The notes: generated by a model from the letters alone, not told the origin. A DNA stretch of 64,000 bases from Bradyrhizobium semiaridum (GCF_020329505.1 NZ_JAGKJJ010000022.1:43614-107613); one strand, 5' to 3'. Counted from the first letter of the stretch, positions 37,361 through 46,268 are shown. A program made the numbers and translations.

Positions 37361-39154
37361 TCAAACCGGCAACGGCGGATGCGGGATCGCCGTCAGCAGC
37401 TCCCTTGTATAGGCATCCTGCGGATTGCCCAAGACCTGTTCGGACGCGCCCTGCTCGACGATGCGACCGGCGCGCATCACGATGACGCGGTCGCAGAGCA
37501 GCCGCACCACATTGAGATCGTGCGACACGAACAGATAGCTCATGCCCATCGACTGCTTGAGATCCTGCAGCAGGTTGAGCACGACCGCCTGCACCGAGAC
37601 GTCGAGCGCGGCGGTCGGCTCGTCGAGAATCACCAGCCTCGGATGCAGCGCAATCGCGCGCGCAATGCCGACGCGCGCCTTCTGGCCGCCGGAGAGCTGA
37701 TGCGGAAAGCGGTCCAGTAAATTGACCGGCAGGCCGACCAGCCGCGCCAGCTCCTCGCAGCGGGCACGCAGCGCATCGCGCCCCCTGACATCGCCGAGTT
37801 GCAGGATCGGATCGGCGATCGCGCGCGCCGCGGTGAAGCGCGGGTTGAGGCTGTCGGTCGGATCCTGGAACACCATCTGGATCTGGCTGCGCTGCGGCAG
37901 CCGCGCGAACGATTGCGGGACGATGCTGCCGATGTCCTCGCCGTCGAACAGGATACGGCCCGAGGTCTGGTCGAGCAGCCGCATCACCATCATCGACGTC
38001 GTCGACTTGCCGCAGCCGGATTCGCCGACCAGCCCGACGCTCTCGCCGCGGCCGACCGAAAAGCTGATGCCGTCGACGGCGCGGAAGATCGCTTCCTCCA
38101 CCGGCGGCTTGCGGCCGAACAGCTTCCGCAGCACCGAGGTCGCGCCCTGGCGCGGGTATTCCTTGATCAGGTTCTCGACGGAGAGGAGGGGCATCCCCCT
38201 CTCCCCGCTTGCGGGGAGAGGGTTGGGGTGAGGGGGACTCTCCGCGAGCACGGTGCTTGGAGAGTCCCCCTCACCCGCTCCGCTACGCGGGTCGGCCTCT
38301 CCCCGCGAGCGGGGAGAGGCAAGAGAGTCATCCTCCGGCAGCAGGTCGCGCAGCGAGACGCCGAGCCGCGGCGTCGCGCGCATCAGCTTCTTGGTGTAGG
38401 GATGCTGAGGCGCGGCGAAGATGTCGGCCGATTTGGCGGTCTCGACCACGCGGCCCTTCTCCATCACCACGACGCGGTTGCAATAGGCTGCGGCGAGGCC
38501 GAGATCGTGCGTGATCAGGATGGTCGACATCGAGCGCCGCCTGGTCAGCTCGACGATCAGATCCATCACCGCCTTCTGGGTGGTGACGTCGAGCCCGGTG
38601 GTCGGCTCGTCGGCGATCAAGAGCTGCGGATTGCAGGCCAGCGCCAGCGCGATCACGACGCGCTGGCACATGCCGCCGGACAGTTCGAACGGATAGGCGT
38701 GGTAGCGTTCGCGGGGACGCGCGATCTTGACCTGCTCCAGCGCCTCGATCGCCTTCTCGCCGCGATCGCCGACCTGCGCCTGCTGCACGTGCTGGCGCAG
38801 CACGTCCTCGATCTGATCGCCGACTTTCCGGATCGGATTGAGCGCGGCGCGCGGGTTCTGGAAGATCATCGAGACCTCGCGGCCGCGCAGGTCGCGCATC
38901 TGGCTCTCGGTCGCTGCCTTGACGTCGATGCCGGAGAACATCACCGAGCCTTCGGCGATCTTGCCGGCGCGGTCGAGGATGCGCATCACGGCATACGACG
39001 TCACCGACTTGCCGGAGCCGGACTCGCCGACGATGCCGACGGTCTCGCCCTTGCCGACGGCGATGTCGACATGCTGCACCGCCTTAACGATGCCGCGGCG
39101 GGTGGTGAATTCGACGGTGAGGTCCCTGACGTCGAGCAGCGGGTGGGCGGTCAT
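37361..39154 (-). CDS. dipeptide/oligopeptide-type ABC transporter, fused ATP-binding protein (DppD-DppF)
   Basis: A 597-residue protein with two complete ABC ATPase domains. Domain 1 (about residues 1-265) has GESGSGKSVTS and LSGGMCQRV. Domain 2 (about 325-590) has GESGCGKSTTS and LSGGQKARV, and each has its Walker B (LLIADEPTTGLD; LVILDEPTAALD). The linker at about 277-321 is translated from a family 5 palindromic repeat (residues such as PPHPNPLPASGERG). It powers the peptide-type permease encoded upstream and feeds the Atz amide enzymes encoded downstream. Confidence 0.92.
   Translation of the reverse strand: MTAHPLLDVRDLTVEFTTRRGIVKAVQHVDIAVGKGETVGIVGESGSGKSVTSYAVMRILDRAGKIAEGSVMFSGIDVKAATESQMRDLRGREVSMIFQNPRAALNPIRKVGDQIEDVLRQHVQQAQVGDRGEKAIEALEQVKIARPRERYHAYPFELSGGMCQRVVIALALACNPQLLIADEPTTGLDVTTQKAVMDLIVELTRRRSMSTILITHDLGLAAAYCNRVVVMEKGRVVETAKSADIFAAPQHPYTKKLMRATPRLGVSLRDLLPEDDSLASPRSRGEADPRSGAGEGDSPSTVLAESPPHPNPLPASGERGMPLLSVENLIKEYPRQGATSVLRKLFGRKPPVEEAIFRAVDGISFSVGRGESVGLVGESGCGKSTTSMMVMRLLDQTSGRILFDGEDIGSIVPQSFARLPQRSQIQMVFQDPTDSLNPRFTAARAIADPILQLGDVRGRDALRARCEELARLVGLPVNLLDRFPHQLSGGQKARVGIARAIALHPRLVILDEPTAALDVSVQAVVLNLLQDLKQSMGMSYLFVSHDLNVVRLLCDRVIVMRAGRIVEQGASEQVLGNPQDAYTRELLTAIPHPPLPV
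38190..38325. repeat. palindromic repeat, family 5, inside a coding sequence
   Basis: CCCCTCTCCCCGCTTGCGGG at the left and GCCTCTCCCCGCGAGCGGGG at the right, the same element as in the intergenic gaps, here read through in frame between two ABC domains without a stop. Confidence 0.85.
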
Positions 39155-39276
39155 GCGCGCCTCTCCGGCGGGCGGTCAACCAATATTGCGAAAAACAACC
39201 CCATGCAAAGGAGCGGAGCGGTATTTGGAAACCGCAATATGACAGCCATCACGTCCTCCGCTGCGGCGGCGTGCCC

Positions 39277-39421
39277 CTTTCTCCCCGTTCTTACCGGGAG
39301 AAGGCTGGGATAAGGGGCATCTATCAGCGGACACAACTGGCTGAGGAGTGCGCGGAAACTCCCCCTCACCCGGTCCGCTAGCGCGGCTCGGCCTCTCCCC
39401 GCGTGCAGGGAGAGGCGAACA
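39277..39421. repeat. palindromic repeat, family 5
   Basis: TTTCTCCCCGTTCTTACCGG at the left and GCCTCTCCCCGCGTGCAGGG at the right. It occupies most of the 295-bp gap between the permease and fused-ATPase genes. Confidence 0.8.
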
Positions 39422-39449
39422 AGTCCGCGCCGCACGAAAGATTCCCTCA

Positions 39450-40349
39450 TCACGTCCTCCGCTGCGGGTCGACGATGTCGCGCAGGCCGTCGCCGAGCAG
39501 GTTGAAGCAGAACACCGCGATCATCAGCGCAAGGCCGGGGAACAGCGCGATCCACCATTCGCCCGACACCATGAAGCCGGCGCCCTCGGCCACCATGATG
39601 CCCCACTCCGCGGTCGGCGGCCGGACGCCGAGGCCGATGAAGGACAGGCCCGCGGCGTTGAGGATCGCGTATCCCATGGTCAGCGACATCTGCACGATCA
39701 TGATCGGCATGATGTTCGGCAGGATGTGCACCAGGAGGATGCGGTACTCGCCGTTGCCGGAGAGCCGCGCCGCCTGCACGAAGCCGGCACTGCGGCGGAC
39801 ATTGGCTTCGGCCCGCGCGACCCGCGCATAGAGCGGAAAGTTCACGATCGCGGTCGCGATGATGATGTTCTGCACGGTGTTGCCGAGCGCCGCGACGATG
39901 CCCATCGCCAGCACGAACAGTGGGAACGCCATGATGGTGTCGGCGATGCGGCCGACGATGCGGTCGGTCCATCCGCCGAAATAGCCGGCGGCGATGCCGG
40001 CGAGGCCGCCCATCAGGAACACCAGCACGACGGAGGCGACCGCGATGAAAGTATCGAGCCTCGTCGCGTCGATGACACGGCTGAAGATGTCGCGGCCGAG
40101 CTGGTCGGTGCCGAACCAGTGCACGGCGGACGGCGGCTTCAATGCAGCGGCGGTGTCGGACGCAAGCGGATCGTAGGGCACGACGTAGGGGCCGAACAGC
40201 GCCGCAAACAGGATCATGAGCAGCAGCGCGAAGGCAAAGCCGGTGACCTTGTTCTCGCCGAGCACGTAGCGGGTCTGCTCGATGATCGCGGCGAGCCCGG
40301 ACGTTCGCGCCGGGCCGACCGGTTCGACTGCCGGCGCAACTGTGCTCAT
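39450..40349 (-). CDS. dipeptide-type ABC transporter permease (DppC-like)
   Basis: A 299-residue inner-membrane protein with about six hydrophobic segments and the DppC/OppC features FGTDQLGRDIFSRVIDATR in part and the EAA loop VRAEANVRRSAGFVQAARLSG in part. It pairs with the DppB-like permease. The ABC genes are all on the minus strand with the Atz genes, so one long operon is likely. Confidence 0.92.
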   Translation of the reverse strand: MSTVAPAVEPVGPARTSGLAAIIEQTRYVLGENKVTGFAFALLLMILFAALFGPYVVPYDPLASDTAAALKPPSAVHWFGTDQLGRDIFSRVIDATRLDTFIAVASVVLVFLMGGLAGIAAGYFGGWTDRIVGRIADTIMAFPLFVLAMGIVAALGNTVQNIIIATAIVNFPLYARVARAEANVRRSAGFVQAARLSGNGEYRILLVHILPNIMPIMIVQMSLTMGYAILNAAGLSFIGLGVRPPTAEWGIMVAEGAGFMVSGEWWIALFPGLALMIAVFCFNLLGDGLRDIVDPQRRT

Positions 40350-40363
40350 GGCTCTCTCCCCCG

Positions 40364-40404
40364 AGCATGATCTCTTTCGGAAGACTCGCTTTTCGGCATC
40401 ATGC
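40364..40404. repeat. palindromic repeat, family 7
   Basis: GCATGATCTCTTTCGGAAG and CTTTTCGGCATCATGC form a hairpin filling the gap between the two permease genes. Confidence 0.65.
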
Positions 40405-40405
40405 C

Positions 40406-41419
40406 CTAGCCCTCCAGCCTGACGCGTGGATCGATGACGCCATAGAGAATGTCGATGATGAGATTGAGCAGCACGTACATGACTGCCATGGTGAGGACAA
40501 AACCCTGCACCGGGGCGAAGTCGGAGGCGATCAGCGCCTCGACGGCATAGGAGCCGATGCCGGGCCAGGCGAACACTTTTTCGACCAGCACGTTGGCCCC
40601 GAGCAGGAAGGAGAACACCATGCTGAGCGTGGTGACCACCGGCAGCATCGCATTGCGGAACGCGTAGGTAACGATCACCTTGCCGGGCGACAGGCCGCTG
40701 GCGCGCGCGGTGCGGACGAAGTCTGAGGCCAGCACCGCCAGCATCGAGGCGCGCGTCATGCGGGCGATCGGCGCCAGCGAGAAGACCGCAAGCGTCACCG
40801 CCGGCAGGATCAATTGGCCGAGCGCCGAGCGGAACGCCTCGACGTCGCGGGCGATCAGCGTGTCGATCAAATAGAAGCCGGTGACTGTGGGCGGCGCGCT
40901 ATAGAACACGTCGAGCCGGCCGAGCGGCGCCGGCGACCAGCCGAGGCGAAAATAGAACACGTAGACCAGTACGAGCCCGGTGAAGAACACCGGCAGCGAC
41001 ACGCCCGCCGTCGTGGTGACGCGACAGAGATGGTCGATCCAGGAGCCCGGCCGCGTCGCCGCCAGCACGCCAAGCGGAATCGCGATCACGATCGAGACGA
41101 CGAGGCCGAGCAGCGTCAGCTCGGCCGACGCCGGCAGCCGATTGCGCAGCTCGGCCGCCACCGGCTGCCCCGTGGTCAGCGACGTGCCGAGATCGCCATG
41201 GGCAAGATCATAGGTGTAGCGCACGAACTGCTCGATCAACGGCTTATCGAAGCCGAGCTTCTTCCTGATCTGGTCGATCGCCTCCTTGGTCGCCGCCGGC
41301 CCGGCGAAATACGCCGCCGGATCGCCCGGCAACGCGCGCGTCAGCAGAAAGGTGACGATCACGACCCCGATCAGCGACGGGATCGCGAACAGAAGCCGCT
41401 TGCCGATCATGGTCAGCAT
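40406..41419 (-). CDS. dipeptide-type ABC transporter permease (DppB-like)
   Basis: A 337-residue membrane protein beginning MLTMIGKRLLFAIPSLIGVVIVTFLLTRALPGDP in part, the standard DppB/OppB N-terminus, with about six membrane segments and the coupling loop RMTRASMLAVLASDFVRTAR in part. It is downstream of the binding-protein gene. Confidence 0.92.
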   Translation of the reverse strand: MLTMIGKRLLFAIPSLIGVVIVTFLLTRALPGDPAAYFAGPAATKEAIDQIRKKLGFDKPLIEQFVRYTYDLAHGDLGTSLTTGQPVAAELRNRLPASAELTLLGLVVSIVIAIPLGVLAATRPGSWIDHLCRVTTTAGVSLPVFFTGLVLVYVFYFRLGWSPAPLGRLDVFYSAPPTVTGFYLIDTLIARDVEAFRSALGQLILPAVTLAVFSLAPIARMTRASMLAVLASDFVRTARASGLSPGKVIVTYAFRNAMLPVVTTLSMVFSFLLGANVLVEKVFAWPGIGSYAVEALIASDFAPVQGFVLTMAVMYVLLNLIIDILYGVIDPRVRLEG

Positions 41420-41445
41420 GAGGCGCGCTCCGCTCGCGCGAATAT

Positions 41446-41532
41446 TGAATGGCGAATGGCGAATAGTTGCCCGTCGCAGCCGTCCATTTTTCGCTACTCC
41501 CTATTCGCTATTCGCCATTCACCATTCGCCAC
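41446..41532. repeat. palindromic repeat, family 6
   Basis: GAATGGCGAATGGCGAATAG at the left and CTATTCGCTATTCGCCATTC at the right, with a third half-unit CACCATTCGCC. It lies between the binding-protein gene and the DppB-like gene; the right arm runs up to the binding-protein stop codon. Confidence 0.75.
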
Positions 41533-43155
41533 CTAACCCTTCGCCATCGCGCGATAATCCAGGCGGCGGTGGAACCAGTATTGGTAGCCGGTCACGTTCT
41601 TCTGCATCGCGACGTTGACGAAGGGCTGATAGAGCGGGATGCGCGGGATGTCGGCGTAGGCGAGATCGACGAAGCCTTTGACGTCGGCGTCGTAGGCCGC
41701 GGTATCGCCGGTCGCGGCGGCGATGCGCGCGCCGTCGATGAGCTTGTCCATCTCGGGCGACTTGTAGCTCATCGTGTTGAAGATCGAATTGTTGCCGTGA
41801 TAGCACCAGTAGAAGAAGTACTCGGGATAATCGAGCCAGCCCGAGAACACGTTGGTGAACAGCGGCATCTCCTTCTTGGTGAGCTCCGTGCGCCAGTTGG
41901 CGCCGGGCACCTTGTTGATCGTGGCCTTGATGCCGAGCTGCGCGAGGCTCTCCTGCACCAGCACGCAGAGCGGCTCGTTGACGCCGGCGAAATTCAGGTC
42001 GAACGAGATCGTGGTCTCGAAGCCGTTGGCGTAGCCGGCCTCAGTGAGCAGCGCCTTCGCCTTCTCCATGTCGGTGACATATTTGGTCGGCTGCGGCCAG
42101 GCGACCTCGGTCGGCTTGTCCTTGGCCGCGCCGAACATCGGATTGGCGAGGCCGAACAGCACCGCATCCATGATCTTCTGGTACGGCATCGCATAAGCCA
42201 TCGCCTGCCGCACCTTGGGATTGTCGAACGGCGGCCTGGTCACGTTCATGCCGATATACTGGATGCCGTTGGAGAACGGCAGCGACACCACGTTGAGCTT
42301 GCCGTTCGCCTTCATCTCCTGGAAGTCCTTGAACGGCAGCTCATAGGAGATGTCGGCATCGCCGCGCTCGAGCAGCGCGCGGCGGTTGCCGGCCTGCGGC
42401 ACCATGCGCCAGATCACGCGCCGAATCTTCGGGGCCGGACCGCACGCCCAATCGTCATTGCGCTCCATCACGACTTCGGTGCCCGCCGTCCACTTCGTCA
42501 CCTTGTAGGCGCCGGAGCCCGCGGTCTGCTGCTTCGTAAACTCGAGGCCCCAGGGATCCTTCTCACTGGCGTTCTTCTTCACCAGCTCGGAGTTGACGAC
42601 GCAGGGCACGATGACCGCGAGATCGGGGATCGTCAGCCTGTCCTTCTTCAGGAAGTCGACACGCACCGTGTAGTCATCGACGACGACGAACTGCTCCGGC
42701 TTGGTCAGCGAGCCCGCGCTCATCTGGAAGGTCGGGAATCCGCCGACGCTGACGGCGCGGTCGAGCGACCATTTGACGTCCTTGGCGGTGACCGGCGCAC
42801 CGTCGTGGAATTTGGCGTTCTTGCGCAGCTTGAAGGTGACCGACATGTCGCCGATGTTCATGTCCTCGGCGAGTTCGCCCTTGAACTTGTCGCGGTCGTA
42901 ATAGGGGACGCCGCCCGGACCGCTCTTCATTTCGTGGCTGATCAGCCGGTCATAGCAATTCCACGACACCTCATAGCCGGGCACGTTGGTGCCGATGCCG
43001 TGGATGTCGAGATTGTTGGGTCCGCCTTCGGAAACGATCAGCAGCGTCTCGGATCGCGCGTCGGCCCTGGCCGGGGAGAAAATCGCGGGCGCCGTCGGCG
43101 CCAGCACGCCCGCCGCCAATCCGGATACCGATTTGAGGAAATCGCGACGCTTCAT
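41533..43155 (-). CDS. peptide-type ABC transporter substrate-binding protein, Tat-exported
   Basis: A 540-residue SBP family 5 protein (DppA/OppA type). The N-terminus MKRRDFLKSVSG followed by a hydrophobic stretch is a twin-arginine signal, so export occurs folded through Tat. It is the first gene of the presumed importer-Atz operon. A ligand with peptide-like amide bonds would fit the downstream amidohydrolases. GGAG lies 6 bases before ATG 43155. The 244-bp upstream gap holds an oppositely directed hairpin with a U-tract. Confidence 0.92.
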   Translation of the reverse strand: MKRRDFLKSVSGLAAGVLAPTAPAIFSPARADARSETLLIVSEGGPNNLDIHGIGTNVPGYEVSWNCYDRLISHEMKSGPGGVPYYDRDKFKGELAEDMNIGDMSVTFKLRKNAKFHDGAPVTAKDVKWSLDRAVSVGGFPTFQMSAGSLTKPEQFVVVDDYTVRVDFLKKDRLTIPDLAVIVPCVVNSELVKKNASEKDPWGLEFTKQQTAGSGAYKVTKWTAGTEVVMERNDDWACGPAPKIRRVIWRMVPQAGNRRALLERGDADISYELPFKDFQEMKANGKLNVVSLPFSNGIQYIGMNVTRPPFDNPKVRQAMAYAMPYQKIMDAVLFGLANPMFGAAKDKPTEVAWPQPTKYVTDMEKAKALLTEAGYANGFETTISFDLNFAGVNEPLCVLVQESLAQLGIKATINKVPGANWRTELTKKEMPLFTNVFSGWLDYPEYFFYWCYHGNNSIFNTMSYKSPEMDKLIDGARIAAATGDTAAYDADVKGFVDLAYADIPRIPLYQPFVNVAMQKNVTGYQYWFHRRLDYRAMAKG

Positions 43156-43336
43156 GGGGTGCTCCAAATGCCCTTAAACAAAACGGCCTTTGGAACAGGG
43201 GTTCGCAAGGTTCGTGCCAACCCTTAATGAAAGCTTATTTCCAGGTAAGTCTATGAAATATGTGAAGTAACGCAGTATCGGTATTTAGTTCGGGCGAAGC
43301 CAAATTGCATACAAAGCCCGATTACCTGCCTAATAT

Positions 43337-43367
43337 GAGGGCACGATCTAACGATGCCCTCCTTTTT
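43337..43367 (+). terminator. intrinsic terminator on the plus strand with no upstream gene
   Basis: GAGGGCA (43337-43343) and TGCCCTC (43355-43361) are followed by CTTTTT. Both neighbouring genes are on the minus strand, so this would end an unannotated plus-strand transcript arising in 43168-43336. Confidence 0.6.
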
Positions 43368-43399
43368 GGCTTAACCCAGAACCGGTCGGCCCGACGCGC

Positions 43400-44350
43400 C
43401 TAGTCAGGCCAGATCAGCTCCTGCAGCTGGACGAGGTCGCTGGCCTTATCCGGCCAATCGGAAATGCAGATGTGCCGGAGCGGATCGCTGTGCCGGTGCA
43501 GCAGCAGCAGCGCCATCAGCCGGCGCTTCAACCCGAACGTCACGTCCTCGCGCGCGATGCCGAAGCCGTCGAGCAGGCTGCGCACGCGGCGCGGATGGCC
43601 GGCGGCCATGAAGGCACTGGGGCCGAGCAGGTCGTACTCGCCCCACCCGGTCTGCATGTCGCCGAAGTCGAACAGGCCGGTGACGTGCCAGCCATCGGTC
43701 CGGCGCGCCAGCAGAAAGTTTTCCGGGATGTACTCGCCGGTCAGGATCACCGGCGGCGCATCCATCGGGATCAATTCGGCGGCGGCGCGCAAGAGATCGT
43801 CGAGGCCGGCGAGGAATTTTGCCGGCAGGCCGAGCCGCACGTGGCGGGTCCGGCACTGCGCGATCTGTCCGCGCATGAAGACATCCCAGCGCGGCTCGAT
43901 CGCAAGCAGGGGGCCCACCGGCACCCGCTGCACCGCCGCGATGACGGCGCCGATCTCGCCGAGCACGCGCTCGCGCTCGGCTTCCGCGAGCGATGGCCAC
44001 ACCTCCGATCCGACCACGCCTTCGAGGCGGGTGATGACGAGATACGGCCAGCCGTCGCGCTCGCCCTCCGCGACGATCTCGGGGATCGGAATAGCGAGCC
44101 GCTCGCGGAGCTGGCCGAGCGTCATGCGCTCGGAGACGAATTGCGGACGCAGGAGCGGCGGGAATATCTTCAGGATCAGCTCGCCATCGAGGCCGACGAC
44201 CAGGTTGGTGCCGGTCGCAAACACATGCGGCGCGGTGCAGGCGAGGCTATGCCGATCGGCGATCTCGCGCACGACCGGCAGCCAGCGCGCGGGATCGCCC
44301 CGCCAGCTGCGATAAGTGTCGTAGTCGGAGATCGGAGGAAGGATGATCAT
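43400..44350 (-). CDS. APH/choline-kinase-fold phosphotransferase family protein
   Basis: A 316-residue member of the aminoglycoside-phosphotransferase superfamily. The N-lobe lysine is in ELILKIFPP, and the metal-binding DFGD is in GLFDFGDMQTGWGEYDL. The usual catalytic loop HGDxxxxN reads TGEYIPEN, so the catalytic aspartate is replaced by glutamate. It may be a diverged small-molecule kinase. An antibiotic target should not be assumed. It is isolated: the next gene upstream on the same strand is 416 bp away across two repeats. Confidence 0.75.
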   Translation of the reverse strand: MIILPPISDYDTYRSWRGDPARWLPVVREIADRHSLACTAPHVFATGTNLVVGLDGELILKIFPPLLRPQFVSERMTLGQLRERLAIPIPEIVAEGERDGWPYLVITRLEGVVGSEVWPSLAEAERERVLGEIGAVIAAVQRVPVGPLLAIEPRWDVFMRGQIAQCRTRHVRLGLPAKFLAGLDDLLRAAAELIPMDAPPVILTGEYIPENFLLARRTDGWHVTGLFDFGDMQTGWGEYDLLGPSAFMAAGHPRRVRSLLDGFGIAREDVTFGLKRRLMALLLLHRHSDPLRHICISDWPDKASDLVQLQELIWPD

Positions 44351-44367
44351 TGCGAGACGCGATCCTG

Positions 44368-44453
44368 TAGCCCGGATGCAGCGAAGCGCAATCCGGGATT
44401 CTGCATCACTCGAAACGGCGGCCCCGGATTTCGCTTCGCTGCATCCGGGCTAC
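44368..44453. repeat. palindromic repeat, family 1
   Basis: GTAGCCCGGATGCAGCGAAG and its complement (ending GCATCCGGGCTAC) form a long near-perfect hairpin. This is the better-preserved copy of the element at 2313-2396. Confidence 0.85.
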
Positions 44454-44489
44454 GCAGCTTTGGATGGCATCGGTTGATCCAAGTGAGGT

Positions 44490-44690
44490 GAGCACACCTG
44501 TCAGGCTCCCTCTCCCCTTGCGGGAGAGGGTGGGGAGAGGGGTAGCCGCGGGCGAGATGATCGACGCTGGCCGCGGCCTCGCGACATCGGTCGCATGTCG
44601 TCGATATACAGATGGAGAGAGCGCGCCGTGTGGCACCCCTCTCCCCGACCCTCCCCCGCAAGGGGGGAGGGAGCCCGTGCAACGTGCTCA
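44490..44690. repeat. palindromic repeat, family 5, long variant
   Basis: GGTGAGCACACCTGTCAGGC then TCCCTCTCCCCTTGCGGGAG at the left; CCTCCCCCGCAAGGGGGGAG and a GTGCTCACCTCACG end at the right. The outer GGTGAGCAC/GTGCTCACC arms are also seen around 30093. Together with family 1 it accounts for the 416-bp gene-free stretch here. Confidence 0.8.
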
Positions 44691-44766
44691 CCTCACGTCT
44701 CGCCCAGCGCAACGCGCGCGGTGAAGTGATGGGTATCGCTTCGCTCCACCGATGCTACAGCAACCC

Positions 44767-46086
44767 TCACCGGTCCGGATTGGCGCGCTCGAACTGGCGC
44801 AGCAGGCGGTTGCCGCGCTCGACGGCGTTGTCCATCGCGGCCTGCGCCGAGCGCTTGCCGGCGAACACCTGCTCGAGCTCGTCCTCGATCACGTCGCGGA
44901 TCAGGACGAACGAGCCGAGCCGGATGCCCCTGGAATTGTCGGTCGGCGGCTTCAGCGTCACCTCCTCGATCGAGATCGAGGCGCCGGGATTGCGGTCATA
45001 GAAGCCCTGGGTGCGGCTGAGGTCGAACGCGGCGCGGGTGATCGGCAGATAGCCGGTGTTCTGGTGCCAGGCGGCCTGCACCTCGGGCCGCGAGAGGTAG
45101 GAAAAGAACTTTGCGACACCGGCATATTCGGCGCGCGGCCGGTCGCGCAGCACCCACAGCGTGGCGCCGCCGATGATCGAGTTTTGCGGCGCGCCCTGCA
45201 CGTCGGGATCGTACGGCATCATGCCGTAGCCGACCTCGAACTTCGAATTGGCCCTGATGTCGGCGCGCGTGCCGGAGGAGCCGATGAAGATGCCGCATTC
45301 ACCCTTCTGGAATCGCGGCTCGGCCGCCTGGCCGCGGCCGCTGAAGTCGAAGGCCTTGCTGCTCTGCCAGTCCGCCAGCTGCGCGATGTGGCGCACCACA
45401 ATCGGATTGTTGAAGATCAGCTGCGCGTCGAGCCCGCCGAAGCCGTTGGCCTTGGTCGCCAGCGGCAGATTGTGGAACGCGGAAAAATTCTCGACATTGA
45501 TCCAGGACGGCCATGACGTGGTGAGCCCGCACATCATGCCCGCCGCGCGCAGCCGCTTTGCCGCAGCGCCGACGTCGGGCCAGGTCCTGGGCGCCACGTT
45601 CGGATCGAGCCCGGCCGAGCGGAACATGTCCTTGTTGTAGTAGAGGATCGGCGTCGACGCATTGAAAGGGAACGACAGCATGTTGCCGTGGACGTCGGCG
45701 TAGTAGCCGACCACTGCCGGCAGATAGGCCGACGGCGTGAACGCCTCCGACTGATCGCGCATCAGCTCGAACACCGGATAGATCGCACCCCGCGCCGCCA
45801 TCATGGTCGCGGTGGCGATCTCGTTGACCTGCACGATCGCCGGCTGGCTGCGCGAGCGGAAGGCGAAGATCGCCGCGGTGACGGTCTCGGTGTAATTGCC
45901 CTTGTAGGCGGGCACGATCCGGTAGTCGGATTGCGTGGCGTTGAAATCGGCGGCGAGCTTCTCGACCTGCTTGCCTAGCTCGCCCGACATCGCATGCCAC
46001 CACATGATCTCGGTTGCAGCGTGCGCCGGCGACAGGAGCAGAACAGCCGCGGCGGCAAGCTGCAGGACTTTCAAGACAAAGTTCAC
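44767..46086 (-). CDS. orphan sugar-type ABC substrate-binding protein (UgpB-like)
   Basis: A 439-residue protein with signal peptide MNFVLKVLQLAAAAVLLLSPAHA and the extracellular solute-binding family 1 fold (TEIMWWHAMSGELGKQVEKLA, FPFNASTPILYYNKDMFRSAG in part). The closest type is UgpB, the sn-glycerol-3-phosphate binding protein. No ugpA, ugpE or ugpC genes follow; downstream are only repeats and the APH-fold gene. It either serves a transporter encoded elsewhere or has another role. Confidence 0.87.
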   Translation of the reverse strand: MNFVLKVLQLAAAAVLLLSPAHAATEIMWWHAMSGELGKQVEKLAADFNATQSDYRIVPAYKGNYTETVTAAIFAFRSRSQPAIVQVNEIATATMMAARGAIYPVFELMRDQSEAFTPSAYLPAVVGYYADVHGNMLSFPFNASTPILYYNKDMFRSAGLDPNVAPRTWPDVGAAAKRLRAAGMMCGLTTSWPSWINVENFSAFHNLPLATKANGFGGLDAQLIFNNPIVVRHIAQLADWQSSKAFDFSGRGQAAEPRFQKGECGIFIGSSGTRADIRANSKFEVGYGMMPYDPDVQGAPQNSIIGGATLWVLRDRPRAEYAGVAKFFSYLSRPEVQAAWHQNTGYLPITRAAFDLSRTQGFYDRNPGASISIEEVTLKPPTDNSRGIRLGSFVLIRDVIEDELEQVFAGKRSAQAAMDNAVERGNRLLRQFERANPDR

Positions 46087-46268
46087 GATGGGCCGATTCC
46101 CGGTGGCAACACGCCGTCATAAGGCGCAACATCAGCGGTTGCAATCGGCTGGGCCGGTTGCCTGCGATTTAACGTTTGGCTGATGGGCGAAGCAGCGGCA
46201 TTCTGCTAAAAAAGCGATGAACCTTTTCTTCCCGCCCCAGACACAATCCACAAGGGGAATTGTAGCCT

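Noticed and set aside
41467..43227. 586-codon open frame on the plus strand
   Set aside because: Antisense shadow of the Tat-exported binding-protein gene; no domain motif.
43400..44350. Aminoglycoside resistance gene
   Set aside because: Only the fold is shared; the catalytic loop is changed and no resistance context exists.
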